Notes: a model not told the origin generated them from the sequence alone. Shown: positions 31,940-45,207, counted from the stretch's first letter. The stretch: DNA of 64,000 nucleotides from Rhynochetos jubatus (GCA_027574665.1 CM050676.1:4268157-4332156), one strand, 5' to 3'. Numbers and translations are program-made.

Positions 31940-32388
31940 AACTGACTCCTCTTCAGCCTGCAGCCACCCAGCGCCCCCAGATCCCTTTCTGCAGGGCTGC
32001 TCTCCAGCCCCTCCTCCATCAGTTTAGACATCACTTTGTGCCCGGCCTTACTCTCTCCCGGCTGCAGGAGCAGCACTGGGACCAGTTCCATTGCCTGCCA
32101 TTGGTCCTTGCCCAATCCTCTGCCGAGCTGCACAGACAAGCTCCATGGCTCTGCAAGGCCTCTTGTCCCTCAAGAGAGTCAACAGCACCTCCGCCCCTTT
32201 GCTGTCCTCGGCAACCTTGCCCATGGGGCATCAACTACTGCATCTGGACCATAGAACAAACACGGAGCAGCACTGAGCCTAGGACTGAACCCTGAGGAAC
32301 ACCGCTGCTGAACAGTTGCCAGTCAGATGGAGCCACTGTTGGTACAACATTTTGTGATGTAGTGAACCTCTCCCTGCATCTCCTGTGA
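31940..32388 (-). mobile_element. CR1-like LINE fragment, minus orientation
   Basis: Minus-strand reading gives DWQLFSSGVPQGSVLGSVL (about 32280-32345), a CR1 reverse transcriptase motif. The rest is diverged. Its right edge is the tandem-duplication junction at 32389. It recurs in units 2 and 3. Confidence 0.6.
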
Positions 32389-32624
32389 CCCTCCATGCCA
32401 GCACTGCAGGCCCGGGACTCGTTCCACCAAGGCCCACCAATGCCAAGCTTATCCCAGCGCCGGGAAAAGACCAAGGCTTGCCCCCACGGCCCTGAGAGCT
32501 GCCTGGAGGGGCCGGGGGCACCCCAGTGCCCCTTAACCCTTTCCCTGCCCGGAGGGGCGGAGCAGGTTCCTGGGGCGGGGCGGAACACGGGGAGCCCCCG
32601 CATTGTGACCTGGGACACCCCAGA

Positions 32625-32638
32625 GACTCCTTAGCAAC
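32625..32638 (+). promoter_or_regulatory. PRR22 copy C X-box-like site
   Basis: GACTCC-TT-AGCAAC, 27 bases before the ATG, identical to copy B. Confidence 0.4.
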
Positions 32639-32664
32639 CGCCAGCCACACAGCCAGAAGGCACC

Positions 32665-35393
32665 ATGGCGTGGCCACCGCGGCAGCTCCCACCCCGCCGC
32701 TCCCGCGCACCTCCTGCGCCCCAGCTCCAGCCCACTTTTCTGCTCCCGGACACCTTCTACCCCCCAGGTAGGCACCGACGCCGACCCCTGCAGCCCGGGG
32801 ATGCTCTCAGGGGCCAGAGCAGAGCTGAGCCCTGGCCGTCACTCCTGTCTCTCTTCCAGGCTCAGCCAACCTGTGCCCAGTGCCCGGGCAGTGGCAGCCC
32901 TTCCTCACAGCCTGGGCACCCGCGGCGCGGAGGGCACCCGCGGCGCGGATGGCACCCCAAGTCCCCCGGGCATTACCAGCAGGTATGGCAGCCCTGTCCG
33001 CTCTGGCACCCGGACCCCTGCACACACTGAGCATCCCACACCCCCGGGAACCCCAGCATCCCCTGCACCCCCGGCCCCTGGCACATATGGCACTGGGGTG
33101 CAGCAAGCCCGGGCGAGTGTCCGTGCCCTCGCCGGGGTGATGCCTGCCCACTACATCCAATTCCCAGGGGATTTCCCAAACACTTGGGGCCACATCTCCC
33201 GTTCCACCTCAGGGAAGCCAGCCCCCTCCCCAGTTAACAACCCCGGCCCACCCCGCGGGGAGCGCCCCGGCCACCATCTGCCCATGTGCCAGGCGCAGAG
33301 CTGTTTGGCGTCAGCCACCGGGGCCGGCTCAGCGGGTGCACCTGGAGGTTGCCCCTGGCCCAGCACGGCTCCCTCTCACCCTCCCAGGTCTGCAGAGGGC
33401 TCCATGCGGCTGCCTCTTCGACCACCACCTCCTCCACGTGCCAGGGACGGGCACCGTCCACCTGCCATCGGCCTCCGCCACGCTGGGCCACGCTCCCGCT
33501 CCTCTGCCGGCTGCTGCCCTGTGGGTCCCTGGGGGCTACGAGACACCCCTGGCCTGGGCAGTCCCGGTGACCCCCCACGGCCAACCGCAACCCCTGGCCC
33601 CCCCAAACCATCAGGCCAGAGCGGTGGCCCCGACTCTGCTGCGGCCAACGTCCAGCCCCGGCTCCCAGCACATCAAGGGGCCGGCGGCACAAGTCAACAT
33701 CTCCGGCCGGGCCACCGCCACAGGGGCAGCCCCGGGCAGCACCATCCGCCCGGGCAGAGACATCCCCCCCAGCCCCGTTGCTGCCCGGGACAACCACGGC
33801 CTTGGGGACCTCGAAGTCACCGAAGAGCAGCTCCTCGAAGAGGCCCTAAGGCTCTTTGGTTGCTCCCGGGATGTGCTGGGGGTCAGCGAGGGGGGGCCCA
33901 GCAGTGTCCCTGTGGCCGGGGACACTGGGGACAGCGGCAGAGGTGGGACAGCGGTGACAACAGCGCCCCCGGCGTTGCTGTCATCAAGCCACGGCTCCCA
34001 GCACACGGAGGGGCAGTTGAACATCGCCAGCGTGGCCACCGCTGTGGGGGCACCCCCAGGCAGCACCATCCCCCCGGAGAGAGACACCCCCTCCAGCACC
34101 ATCGCTGCCCGGGACAACCAAGGCCTTGGGGACCTTGATGTCACCAACGAGGAGCTCCTCGAAGAGGCCCTAAGGCTCTTTGGTTGCTCCCGGGATGTGC
34201 TGGGAGCCAGCCGGGATGGTCCTGGCCCTGTTCCTACGGCTGGGGACACTGGGGACAGCTCCAGAGAGGGGAAAGCGGTGGCCCCAGGCCCCCAGGAGTT
34301 GCCATCTTCCAGCCATGGCTCCCAGATCATCGAGGGACAGTGCAACGTCTCTGGCACGGCCACTGCCATAGGGGCACCCCAGCGGAGCAACACCCCCCTG
34401 AGCAGAGACATCTCCCCCAGCCCCATCGCTGCCCGGGACAACCAAGGCCTTGAGGACCTCAGTGTCACCGACGAGGAGCTCCTCAAAGAGGCCCTAAGGC
34501 TGACGGGTTGCTCCCGGGATGTGCTGGGGGTCAGGGAGGGGGGTCCCAGGAGTGTCCCTGTGCCTGGGCACCCTGCTGACACTGGCGGGGAGGGGAGAGT
34601 GGTGACCCCAGCGCCCCCGATGTTGCCCTCCTCCACCCACGGCTCCCAGCACATCGAGGGGCAGTTGAACATCGCTGGCACGGCCACCACCACGGGAGCA
34701 CCCCTGGGCAGCAACATCCCCCCGGGCAGCAACATCTCCTGCAGCCCCTGTGCTACCCCGGAAAACCTGGGACTGTGGGACCTGGCAGATGACCTGGAAG
34801 TTTCCAGGGAGGAGCTGCATGAGGACACCCTAAAGCTCATTGCTTCCGCCCTGGAAATCGAGGGGGTCAGCCAGGATGGAGCCAGCAACATCGCCCCGGG
34901 CCATGGCATCCCCTCCCATTCCGCTGATGCCCCCCACAGCCAAGAGCCTTGTGACCCGGCCGGAAACCTCGACCTGCCCGGGGAGGTGCCTCTGGAAGAG
35001 GCACTAAGGCTCTTTGGCTGCTCCCTGGACACCGTGGGGGGCAGCCAGGACGGTCCCGGCAGCGACCCCATCTCTGGGGATCCGGGTGACACCGGCACAG
35101 GGGTCCCCGACAGCGACTTCGACTCGCTCTCGCTGACGGATGAGCTGCTCACCCTCGCCGCCCGCGTCCTCGAGACCCCCGACGCCATCCTCAGCAACGA
35201 GGAATCCATCTTCTCCATGGAGCTGCTGGAGCCGTGGGAAGATGAGGCGATGGACCCGGCACCGTCCCCTCTGGCCGTGGCAGAGGAGCGGGGGAAGAAG
35301 CGGGGGCAGGAGCCGCGGGGGAGCACCTTGGAGGAGCCCCCCAGCAAGCGCAGGGCTCTGGCCGGCAGCACGGGGCTGGCAGGGGGGCAGTAG
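32665..35393 (+). CDS. PRR22: PRR22-like protein, copy C
   Basis: Exons are 32665-32767, 32860-32982 and 33388-35393, giving 743 residues. Exon 2 has an 18-bp in-frame duplication (GAGGGCACCCGCGGCGCG type) shared only with copy D. The last exon has three 108-residue repeats. The C-terminus reads LEEPPSKRR as in D, where A, B, E and I have LDEPPSKRR. The frame is intact. One repeat reads SSTIAARDNQ and another SVTDEELLKEALRL, small departures from the consensus. Confidence 0.85.
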
Positions 35394-35491
35394 GCCCACG
35401 GCGGGGCTGGGATGGACCTGGGGGCAGCGGGGGTGGGGAGGAGGGGGGTGTTAGTGTGCAGTTAAAGAGTCTCTTTCCTTCCTTGTTTCCC

Positions 35492-35497
35492 ATTAAA
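35492..35497 (+). terminator. PRR22 copy C polyadenylation signal ATTAAA
   Basis: Same position after the stop as in the other copies. Confidence 0.6.
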
Positions 35498-36774
35498 AGA
35501 CTTTCCTCCAGAACCTCTCCGTGCCTCTGGGGTGTGGGGGGAGGGGGCACCGGGAAACGGCACCCAAGAGCTGCCAAAGCCCCGCTGAGCCCCAGGTCGA
35601 GCCGGGGAGCCCCGAAGGGCACCGAGCCGACCCTGGGGACGAGTCACCGCCAGCAGGGTGGGAATGGCAGGGATCGGGGGGATTCCCCTGTCCCTTCCCC
35701 ATGGGAGCAGCCCTTTGGCAGGGAGCCAGCACAGGGGGGTCCCTGCAGGACTCACGGACACGGCCCCACGCTGAAAGAAAGGTCTCTGGTGCCTCAAGAG
35801 TCAGAGACTCAGAGAGTTTTTGGCTGCAGAGGTTCTGCTACAAGATTCTTGCTTGCGGCCCACGCACCCCAGGCGCAGACTCCGAGGATCACCCACGAGG
35901 CGCCCGCTGTCCCCGTCACGCAGGGACTAGGGCCCAGGGAAGAGGCGGGAAGGAGTGTCCCACGTGCGTGGGGAGGACACGGCAAGTAGAGTGCAGGGAG
36001 CAGGGCTCAGGGTGTGCCGTCTCACACCAGACATCCAACCTTCGACACCTCAGCTTGGTTTGGAGTCTGAACTTGGACTCCCAGAGCCAAGGCAAGGACA
36101 GACTTTGTACTCCAGCCACTTGCACGAGCACCAGCCCTCGCTCGCTGCGGTAGCAGGACAGCCTCGGTACTGCAACCGTCGGCAACGTGTGGCAGCACCT
36201 CACATCTGGAGGTAGTTTGGGGTCGGCCACAGGCCATGCCAGAGGACAACCCCCGTCCCCAGAGACCAGGTGGCCTTGTCTCACGGCTCCTCCATCCACC
36301 CTTTCTCTGCAAAAAACCCACCCCCGGGGCCCTGCATCCCTGCACAAAGCTCCATCCCCTCCAGCTGCCAGCTGCCGAGAGGCAGAAGAGCCACCCACCC
36401 TCCCCAGGCTCAGGGAACCCCTCCCACGACAGCAGACAAAGACCCCCAGGTGGTTTGTCCCGCTCCCTCCAGCCAGGCCCAGCCCTGCTCCAGCCAGAGC
36501 CCGGCGGGGACAGCAGCTGGGGTTACCCCCTCTTCACCCCGGCTCCCTCCCAGGACGTCAGCCGGGAGGTGCCCCAAAACACAGAGGCCCTCCAGAGCCA
36601 CAGCAAGGGATGTCGCCTCTCCCGGCTGCCAGGACCGCACACCAGCCGCCTCTCCCCGCTCGGGGAGCCCCAACACGGGGGCAGCCCCCACCCTGCCCCG
36701 CGCTCGGCCGCTGCCCGGGGCCTCGGGCCACCCCAGCCAGCGCCAAGGGCTCAGGGCCTCCCTCTGTGCTGAGG
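35498..36774. other. PRR22-DUS3L intergenic spacer, unit 2
   Basis: Collinear with the spacers of the other units; no additional gene recognised. Confidence 0.5.
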
Positions 36775-36804
36775 ACACGGACACGGACACGGACACGGAC
36801 ACGG
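36773..36804. repeat. (GGACAC)n VNTR, 5 copies
   Basis: Shortest of the five hexamer arrays. Confidence 0.95.
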
Positions 36805-36834
36805 AGCAGCGGCCGGCCCCCGGCTGCGGCCCGC

Positions 36835-36927
36835 AGAGCGGAAGCTCCCGCCGTCCAGCCTCGCTCCCCCGTCCCGTGGTGCCGGGCCGCCGGTGCGTCA
36901 TCAGCGCGCGCGGCAGCATGGCGGCAG
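36835..36927 (+). promoter_or_regulatory. DUS3L copy C CpG-island promoter
   Basis: ETS-type CGGAAG (36839-36844), the CRE-like GCGTCATC and the ATGGCGGC start-site motif are all kept. Confidence 0.45.
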
Positions 36928-39900
36928 CGCCTGTGGCGGCGGGGGTGGCGCCGGTCCGCGCGCGGTGAGTGCGGCCCCAGGGCTGCTCCGCTCCCGGCCC
37001 TGCCGCTCCGTAGCCCCCGGTACGTGCCCGGCCCCGCCAGAGCCCCACCGGTCCGCGCCTGGCGCCTCTATCCCCTCCGCACGTGCCTGGCCCCGCCCCG
37101 CCCCCCCCTCCCCGCAGCAGACCCCTCTCCCCCATCCCCCCGGGAACCCCGCTCCCCGCCGGGTGCGGGCGGCACACGGGCTCTCTGGCTCCGCAGGTTC
37201 CTCGCCTCCAAGGAGCAGTTCCATGCCTCCCTGCGGGCCAGGGCCGAGCCCGGTGGCCAGGCGGGTGGCGAGGAGGAGGAGGTGGGCAGCTGCCCGAGCG
37301 AGCCCCCCGCCAAACGGGTGAGGTCGGAGGAGTCTGGTCAGGCTGGGGAAAGCCAAGAGGATGCTGGAGCGGAGAAGCTGGAGAAGGAGCCGTGGGAGCG
37401 GCAGCGGGCCCAGGGACAGAACAAGAGGCGGCCATGCATGAAACCTGGCCCCTATGAGCAGCGCAGGCTGTGCCCGTGGGTAACGCAGGTAGGGTGTAGG
37501 GCCCCTGCTCCGCGCTGGGGCGGGGAGTTTGGGACCCTGGTGGGTTCTTCCTGCTCAAGGGCTGCCTTCAGTGCCGGGCAGGCAGGCGGAGGGCAGAGGT
37601 TTTAACCTCCTCTTTATTGTTTGCAGGGACGTGCAGAAATGTGCTCCTTTGGCCCACGGTGCCGCTTCCTTCATGACGTCGCCGAGTACATGGCTGCGAA
37701 GCCGGCGGACCTGGGGCGTAGCTGCGTGCTCTTGGAAACCTTTGGCAAGTGCATTTACGGCGTCACCTGCCGCTTTGGCCAGGCTCACCTCGGGGCTGGC
37801 CACCAGAACCTCGTCAACATGGCCTTGGCCAGGCAGTGGGAGGGGAAGGAGGTGGTGAGGAACAGTCTCTCCAAGGACCTCCAGCACCAGCTGCGCAAGA
37901 GGAAGTTCAGCTTCAGGAAGGCTGACGAGTACCTCCGTGGTCTGGCCAAGGCCCACGGTCATGGTGGGAAGGGAGGCCAAGCCACAGGGTGCCCTAGAGG
38001 GGAGCAAGAGGTGTCCAACTGCGCCACACGCCGGGAGGGCCTGGGAGACGGCCCCGAATGTCCTGTGCTAGCGGGGCAGGGAGAAGATCCCAGAGCAGGT
38101 GCCTTGCAGAGTCCCGGCCCCACGGGTGGCGAGGAGGCTCCCTCCCTCCCAACAGTGGGCCCGGTGACAGATGAAGATACTGTGAAGCTGCGGTGGTGTG
38201 AGAAGAAGAAGGTGAGCAGTGAGGGTTTGGCCGAGGGCTGCCGTCTGTCGTGAGCTTGTCAAGTGGGTGAGATTGTGCTTGGGGAGAGGGAAGAGACCCC
38301 CGCGGGGCGAGAGGCAGGCAGGGGACAGAGCGGCCTGGGGACGCACGTGTTACTGTCAGGAGGGGAAGGGTGCAGGGAGGTGAGCTCTTGAGGCCATGGT
38401 GTTGTCCTTGGGGGGGTGAGAGCCAAGAGAAGCTGCAGCCCCTTGCTCGGGAAGGAGGGTGGGAGCTGAGCTGTCAGTGAGGGGGCAGATGATCTGCAAG
38501 GAGAGGCGAGGCTGGGGCTGGTGGTTTGTATGTACTGCACGGTGCTCTCCTTCCTCGCCTCCTCATCCCCTCCATCCTGGCATCCGTTAGCCAGGCTGGG
38601 CTCCCTCTCCATCTGTAACTGCTTGAGTTTTCTCCACGCTGAGCAGTGAAAACAAATCGAGCAGTTCAAGGTTCCGGTTCCTGTATCCAAACGATACATT
38701 CTCAGGGAATGGTTGAGGTTCTTGAAGTAAACTAGTGATTTCCTGGGTTTCCCACTGAGTTTGACCCAAGGCAGGTGATGAAATTGCTAACTGAAACATC
38801 TTCCAGTTTAACCCCTGCTGGTTCAGCTCTGCTAACATGCTTCTCCACCCCTGTTTTCCAGCTGGAGATCCAAGGCAAGCTCTACTTGGCTCCACTGACT
38901 ACGGTAGTTGGATAATTCTTTCCTTTTGTCAAAATTCGCTGTTGCTGCATTTGGAACAGGGCAAATCTCCTGGCAAACCATCACTCTGCTGTCTCTTTCA
39001 GTGTGGTAACCTCCCTTTCCGAAGGATATGCAAGCGCTTCGGGGCAGATGTCACCTGTGGAGAGATGGCTGTGTGCACAAACCTGCTTCAGGGCCAGTCC
39101 TCCGAGTGGGCTCTCCTCAAACGGCATCACACCGAAGATATTTTCGGGGTGCAGGTGAGTGCTGTCATCTTGATAACCGAATGATAACCCTCTTCTGAGG
39201 AGAAAAGCTGCTGCTTGGACTCATGCCAACTGTCCCCCTTGGGTAGCTGGAGGGAGCGTTTCCAGACACGATGACCAAATGTGCAGAGCTCCTGAACCAG
39301 GCGATTGAAGTGGACTTTGTAGACATCAATGTCGGATGTCCGATTGACCTGGTCTACAAGAAGGTAAGAAGACGTTCTGCAGTGCGTTTTGCTCCCTTCA
39401 ACAGATGTTTGTCTTTTGCCTCAGCTCCTGTTGCCTGGTCTGCTCCTGCCAGACTGATCCAGAGCTCCCACTTTTTACGGGCGCTAGACTTCAGCGGGAA
39501 GGCTGTTCAGGGAGCAGGGAATGGTTGGCTGTCTCTGCCTGGCAGCAGGCAGAAGTTGGGAGGGAAGAGGGCTGTGGCGTTTTTGTTGAAGAGTCCCCTT
39601 TCTCCGAGTCCTGAGATGCTCCAAGCCTTACCTGCGTCCCCTGCGCAGAGGGCTGCTGTTGAGCAGCTCCAAGGAGGCAGAAAGGCTTGCCCATGTCGTT
39701 TTGTTGTCCCTCAGGGAGGAGGCTGTGCTCTGATGACTCGGCCCAACAAGTTTGAGCAGATCGTCCGAGGGATGAACTCGGTGAGTCAGAGCATCTGCCA
39801 GCAGCGGGCGATGGGCTGATGGAGCTGACTCCTGCCTCAGCCTGGCCTCCCTCTCCCACTTGTGCAGGTGCTGGACGTCCCGCTGACTGTGAAGATACGG

Positions 39901-42900
39901 ACGGGGGTGCAAGAAAAGATGAACGTGGCTCATAAAATAATCCCCAGGCTGCGGGAGTGGGGAGCATCCATGGTCACGGTACAGGGGCGCTTGCTGTGGC
40001 GTGAGATTGTTGGCTGGTGTGTGGGGAGCTCTGCTTGCATGTCAGCCTAGAGCACAGTGTGGGGGTGACCTCGCCCCTCCCCACAGCTGAGTAGCTCTTT
40101 CAAATGCCTTTGGCCAGCTGCATACTACCTCTTAGTGTTTGCTGCTGACAGCAGAGAAAAATGCAGGTGCAGAGAGCATTTTCCCAGGTGCTGCTGAGCC
40201 TTGTTATCCGTCATGAAGGGAGATGGCTCCTGCAGTGCTCTGGAACAGAGGTTTTGGCCAAACAAGCCTCGTTATGGCAGGGCTGGGGAAGCGATGGGAC
40301 CACCTCATTGTCTTGAGGATGAGTAGTTCCTGCCCACAGGGAATGTTCCCTTTGCCCGTGAACAGTCACTTAGCCAAAACATCACTCGGAAAGCATCAGC
40401 CCTTTTGCAGCTCGGCTGACCGCTTCCGCAGGCTGGTCTGTTACCAACCGCCTGGACTGTAGGTCCAGAGGGATCCTTCACCCCAGCCTGGTGTCATTGT
40501 CTTTGCTGAATCACCTTCCCCCAGTGCTCCCGTTCTGCCCGGCCCCCTCCGGGGCATTTGGGGAGGTCTCACCGTGACTTTCTTCCCCAGCTTCACGGCC
40601 GATCCAGGGAGCAGCGGTACACGAGGGGTGCTGACTGGGCCTACATAGCAGAGTGTGCTAAAATAGCGAGCCCCATGCCTCTTTTTGGTAGGTGTTTCTC
40701 TTGTTCTGCCATGTGGGCTGAAAGTGCCGCGTGTTTGATTTGAAATACCTTTGAAAAGGAAAAAGCAGGCTCCCAAGGACATTCAGCCTGGGGGAAAGGT
40801 TGGGATATCCCTGCTGCTGAGGCGATGGAGTGAGTTGCCAGCGGCTCTTGTGTAGCCCAGAGCTGCCCATATGCTTGGGGCCAGGCGTGACGAGCACTGA
40901 GCAGAGTGGGAGGGCAGGGGGCAGGCAGGACACAAACCGTGTCGGTTTGAGCAGGTGCCGTCTCCCTTGGGCACTGTGGCACAGGCAGTGCCAGCTGAAG
41001 CTTCAGGGTCGGAGCCAGGAGCGGAGAAGAAGGGAGGAGAAGACTCTCCTGTTCCTCGGAAGGGGAACGTGAATCAGAACCATCCCTGGGAGTCTCTGAG
41101 CACGAGCTCCAGAGCCCCTGTGCACAATGTGGCTCTTGGGCCCTGTGTCCATTCTGAATTTGATCCCAGGCCTGGATTAGCTCACTTTGACCTGCCCTTG
41201 TGTATCGCTGTGACCTCTGGCTTCTCCCTTCCTTCTGGACAGGAAACGGAGATATTTTGTCTTACGAAGATGCGAATCGAGCCACGCAGATGGGCGTTTC
41301 AGGAGTTATGATTGCAAGGCAAGTGCCTGTGCTTCCCCTTTGCTTCTGAGCTCTGTCGGTGCAAGAGTGAAAAAGGAATTAATGAAAACCCTGAACAAAC
41401 CCAAAGCGTGAGAAGTTTCCTCTTGGTGAAAGTGCTCTCTGAAACTTGGTAAAATCGGTTGGTGTCTGTGAGAACCAACAGCAGCTTCCTGTTGACATTG
41501 AGGGAAACATTAAAGCAGCGTTGGCTGGCAGATGAGTGCTGGAGCGTCTCTGCAGTCAGTTGGTGTCTTGAGAAGCATCAGCCGTGGGAATAACAATGCA
41601 CTTTTCTTCTTTGGCTGCAGAGGGGCGCTCATCAAGCCGTGGCTCTTCACTGAGATTAAGGAACAGAGACACTGGGATATCTCCTCCGGCGAGAGACTTG
41701 AGATCCTCAGGGACTTCACCAACTACGGCCTTGAGCACTGGGGGTCAGATACGCAGGGAGTGGAGAAGACCAGGAAGTTCCTGCTGGAATGGCTCTCGTT
41801 CCTGTGCAGGTAATTCTCGCCAGCTGCAGGGATCTGTAACGCAGCCAGCCCGTGCTGTTTGAACAACAGCACACGCTGCCGTGACGTTTCCTTGCAGGTA
41901 CATTCCAGTTGGCTTATTGGAACGCCTGCCTCAGCAAATTAACCAACGGCCGCCTTACTACATTGGGAGAGACTATCTGGAGACGCTGATGGCAAGCCAG
42001 AACGTGGCCGATTGGATTAAAATAAGGTACTAAAGCAGTGAATTTCGTTTCAGTTGCGCGGAAGGGACACGGCAGAGCCCCACGGAGTCACCGTGCCTGC
42101 AGGCGTCCTCCGAAGAGGGGTGCTGGCTCTCTGCCATCAGTTCCAGAGTTTGTAAGGAAGCAGCACGGGTCAACCAGGGCTTTTCTTTGAGGTTTTACCT
42201 GAGCTTGGAGTTGCCGTAGGAGCGCTCTCGATCCCTGCATCTGCTTCAGCAGGTCAGCCAGGGCTCACTGCAAGGCTGGAATAGCTGAGCCCTCTCGTGA
42301 CACGCTGCTCAGCCCAGCACAGCTGTAGGAACCGAGAGAGGAGAGCACAGTGACGGGACATCCCAGGCTTTCAGCATCAGACCCCTCCGTGCTCTGCCCG
42401 GACAGTCCCACCCTGCCAGGCCCATACAGACGCCAAGCAGGAAGGAAGCCCCATCCCCCAACTAGGAGAGCGGAGCATTGTCCCCATTTTTCAGGATCTG
42501 ATTTCCGAGTTCACGCGACAGAGCGCAGGAAACTGTTGCTCCCCACATCTGCGCGTCCTCAGGCCCTGGCTCGAAACGACTTTGGGAGCTCAAAGCCAGC
42601 TAAAATGAGAGCTGGAGCAGCCAGCTGCGCTTTCCCATCTCATGGAAATGGGTTAGGAAAACCGAGCGTGGCTACAGCCTTCTCTGGCTTCGCTAATCCT
42701 CACCCACTTTGTTAGGACTGGGAACAGCTGCCTAAAGCCATGTCACAAGCCCATCGAGCGCTGATGGCAGTTTTTAAATGCCATTTTTCAAGTGGAACCT
42801 GCCTGCCCGAGGCGGCACAAAGCTTTGTCGCCTGTGGTCTTCGCGGTGCCAGGAAGTGGACATCGACAGCCGTAACAGCTCAAAACTCTGAAGCAGTTAA

Positions 42901-43637
42901 TGTTTATTTCTTAGAGTTCATTTTAAGGAGGCGCTGGCCAGAAGCAGGCTTCTCTGAGCACGCGCTTCCTGCTTCTGGGCTGTAGGTTCGGGCTCGTGCT
43001 CTGCAATTCTGTGCCCTGCTGGGATACTCTCTGGGACATGTCTTATGGGCAGTTGGAGTGATGCTGTACTGAACCAGCATCCAGGAATTAAGTTAAGCCT
43101 CTTGGACTCTAAACAAAATTCTCTGCACTGAAAATCCCGTGTGTGTTCCAGAGGGTGAAATGGTCCTGAGCTGGGAAAAATCTGAGCCCAGTAGAACTGG
43201 CTGACATCATCTTGGAGTCTGACCTGAAAGCTTTCTGGCACTGAGTGGCTTTGGCTCTGCACAAGCACAGAGAGGTGGGGAGGAGCTTTTCCGAGGGCCG
43301 CGTTGATTCTCAGCACGTCGCTGCCAGCGGTGAGGCTGGGATTCAGGTCACCAGGCTTAGGAACCCGGTTTGGCATCGACTCCGGTGACTCCCCAGCAAG
43401 AAGGGCGTTGCCCTTATCTGGGGGCTGCGTCCCTCCAGTGCTGTGGGTCGGGGTTAAAGCTCAGCGCCAGAGCTGCTGTTGTGCAGCAGCCCTACGTTTT
43501 CGGGAGGGTAATGGCTTGGTTTGACGCGTGGCACTGCAGTCAGCAGTTTTGTTCTTTCTTCCAGTGAGATGCTTCTGGGACCCGTCCCTCCCAGCTTCAC
43601 CTTCCTGCCTAAGCACAAGGCAAACTCCTACAGATAG
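36918..43637 (+). CDS. DUS3L: tRNA-dihydrouridine synthase 3-like (DUS3L), copy C, intact
   Basis: Exons: 36918-36964, 37197-37488, 37627-38211, 38862-38903, 39002-39154, 39247-39363, 39715-39780, 39868-39978, 40591-40687, 41243-41318, 41621-41809, 41898-42026, 43565-43637; 658 residues with no stop. DUS3L reduces uridine to dihydrouridine in the tRNA variable loop (position 47 in yeast Dus3) using FMN and NADPH. Residues 117-170 hold CCCH finger 1 with all Cys present (codon 37642-37644 is TGC) and finger 2. The catalytic Cys is in NVGCP (exon 6), followed by [17 protein letters not shown] and IARG for FMN. Exon 2 lacks the ELEK insertion of B and D and has only 4 Glu. Intron 10 is GC-AG. 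This is the best candidate for the functional gene. Confidence 0.93.
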
Positions 43638-43722
43638 GGCTGATGAGGCCCTTTCCCATGGCATCGAGGCAAGAGGAGGCGTTCGGACGGTGCGTGTGGG
43701 CAGGCGGGTTGCTCTGACATGA

Positions 43723-43728
43723 AATAAA
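43723..43728 (+). terminator. DUS3L copy C polyadenylation signal AATAAA
   Basis: Same context as copy B. Confidence 0.65.
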
Positions 43729-44931
43729 GTTGTATGTTTTAGAAGCGCAGGTGCCTTTGTGCCCCAGCATCGGTCCCTGCCACGAGTTACTCAGCAGAGG
43801 GCTTTGCACAGCCTTGCAGCCAGAGGTGCCTCGCTGACAGAGCAAGCTGTTTAATGAGGAGCTGAGGGCCCACAGCAGGGAGGAGATAGGAGAGGGGTGG
43901 GGACTGCAGTGTGGGCAGCCACAAGGCAGGGAGGGGACAGGAAAAGAATTGAAAAAGAAAAGTAAAGAAAAGATATCACTGCACCAGCCAGAAAGTGCCA
44001 GGCAACCATCTCTTTTTATTGCCCATTTCCCAGCACAGCTCCACAACCTGGGGCCAACGCAGCCACCGGTGCCTTCTGGAATGGTCCTCACCTTCCCGGC
44101 TCTGGCTTGCCGAAGGTGCAGGGTGAGGTCCCCGTCGGGGCAGTCCCCCAGTGCCGGGCATCGGTGGGGATAAGCCCTTTTCTTATGCCACTCCCAGTGA
44201 CACCGCTGGGGTGGTGGGAGCCGCTCTGGACCCTGGGCAGGTGCAGCCCCGTCGGTGTCAGCACGGCACGGAGCAGCTCCTGCTGCTGCTCAGCCTCTCG
44301 CCTGCACGCTGACCCGCCCCGAGCACTGTCCTTGCCCCAAAACTCCCGTCCCCTGGAGCAGCTGCACCATCAGTACCCACAGCCCTCGGGCCACAGAGAG
44401 AGATTCTGCTGCTGCAGAGGAGGAGGAGACGAGAAGGAAGGAAAAGCCCAAAGTTCCAGCATGTTCTTAAGGGGGTTGCCCAAACTGACTCCTCTTCAGC
44501 CTGCAGCCACCCAGCACCCCCAGATCCCTTTCTGCAGGGCTGCTCTCCAGCCCCTCCTCCATCAGTTTAGACATCACTTTGTGCCCGGCCTTACTCTCTC
44601 CCGGCTGCAGGAGCAGCACTGGGACCAGTTCCATTGCCTGCCATTGGTCCTTGCCCAATCCTCTGCCGAGCTGCACAGACAAGCTCCATGGCTCTGCAAG
44701 GCCTCTTGTCCCTCAAGAGAGTCAACAGCACCTCCGCCCCTTTGCTGTCCTCGGCAACCTTGCCCATGGGGCATCAACTACTGCATCTGGACCATAGAAC
44801 AAACACGGAGCAGCACTGAGCCTAGGACTGAACCCTGAGGAACACCGCTGCTGAACAGTTGCCAGTCAGATGGAGCCACTGTTGGTACAACATTTTGTGA
44901 TGTAGTGAACCTCTGCCTGCATCTCCTGTGA
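43729..44931. other. DUS3L downstream spacer and CR1-like fragment, unit 2
   Basis: Collinear with 31186-32388. The right 450 bases (from about 44483) are the same minus-strand CR1-like fragment. Confidence 0.55.
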
Positions 44932-45167
44932 CCCTCCATGCCAGCACTGCAGGCCCGGGACTCGTTCCACCAAGGCCCACCAATGCCAAGCTTATCCCAG
45001 CGCCGGGAAAAGACCAAGGCTTGCCCCCACGGCCCTGAGAGCTGCCTGGAGGGGCCGGGGGCACCCCAGTGCCCCTTAACCCTTTCCCTGCCCGGAGGGG
45101 CGGAGCAGGTTCCTGGGGCGGGGCGGAACACGGGGAGCCCCCGCATTGTGACCTGGGACACCCCAGA

Positions 45168-45181
45168 GACTCCTTAGCAAC
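45168..45181 (+). promoter_or_regulatory. PRR22 copy D X-box-like site
   Basis: GACTCC-TT-AGCAAC, identical to the other copies. Confidence 0.4.
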
Positions 45182-45207
45182 CGCCAGCCACACAGCCAGA
45201 AGGCACC

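Larger units (their letters stand above)
19787..32388 (+). repeat. Tandem PRR22-DUS3L unit 1 (12,602 bp)
   Basis: Starts at CCCTCCATGCC, the point where the other units switch from CR1-like sequence to PRR22 promoter. Contains PRR22 B, DUS3L B and 1.3 kb of downstream spacer. Confidence 0.9.
32389..44931 (+). repeat. Tandem PRR22-DUS3L unit 2 (12,543 bp)
   Basis: Collinear with unit 1. Coordinates after DUS3L exon 3 are offset by exactly 12,543, showing almost no indels over the 5.4 kb from exon 3 to the stop. Confidence 0.92.
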
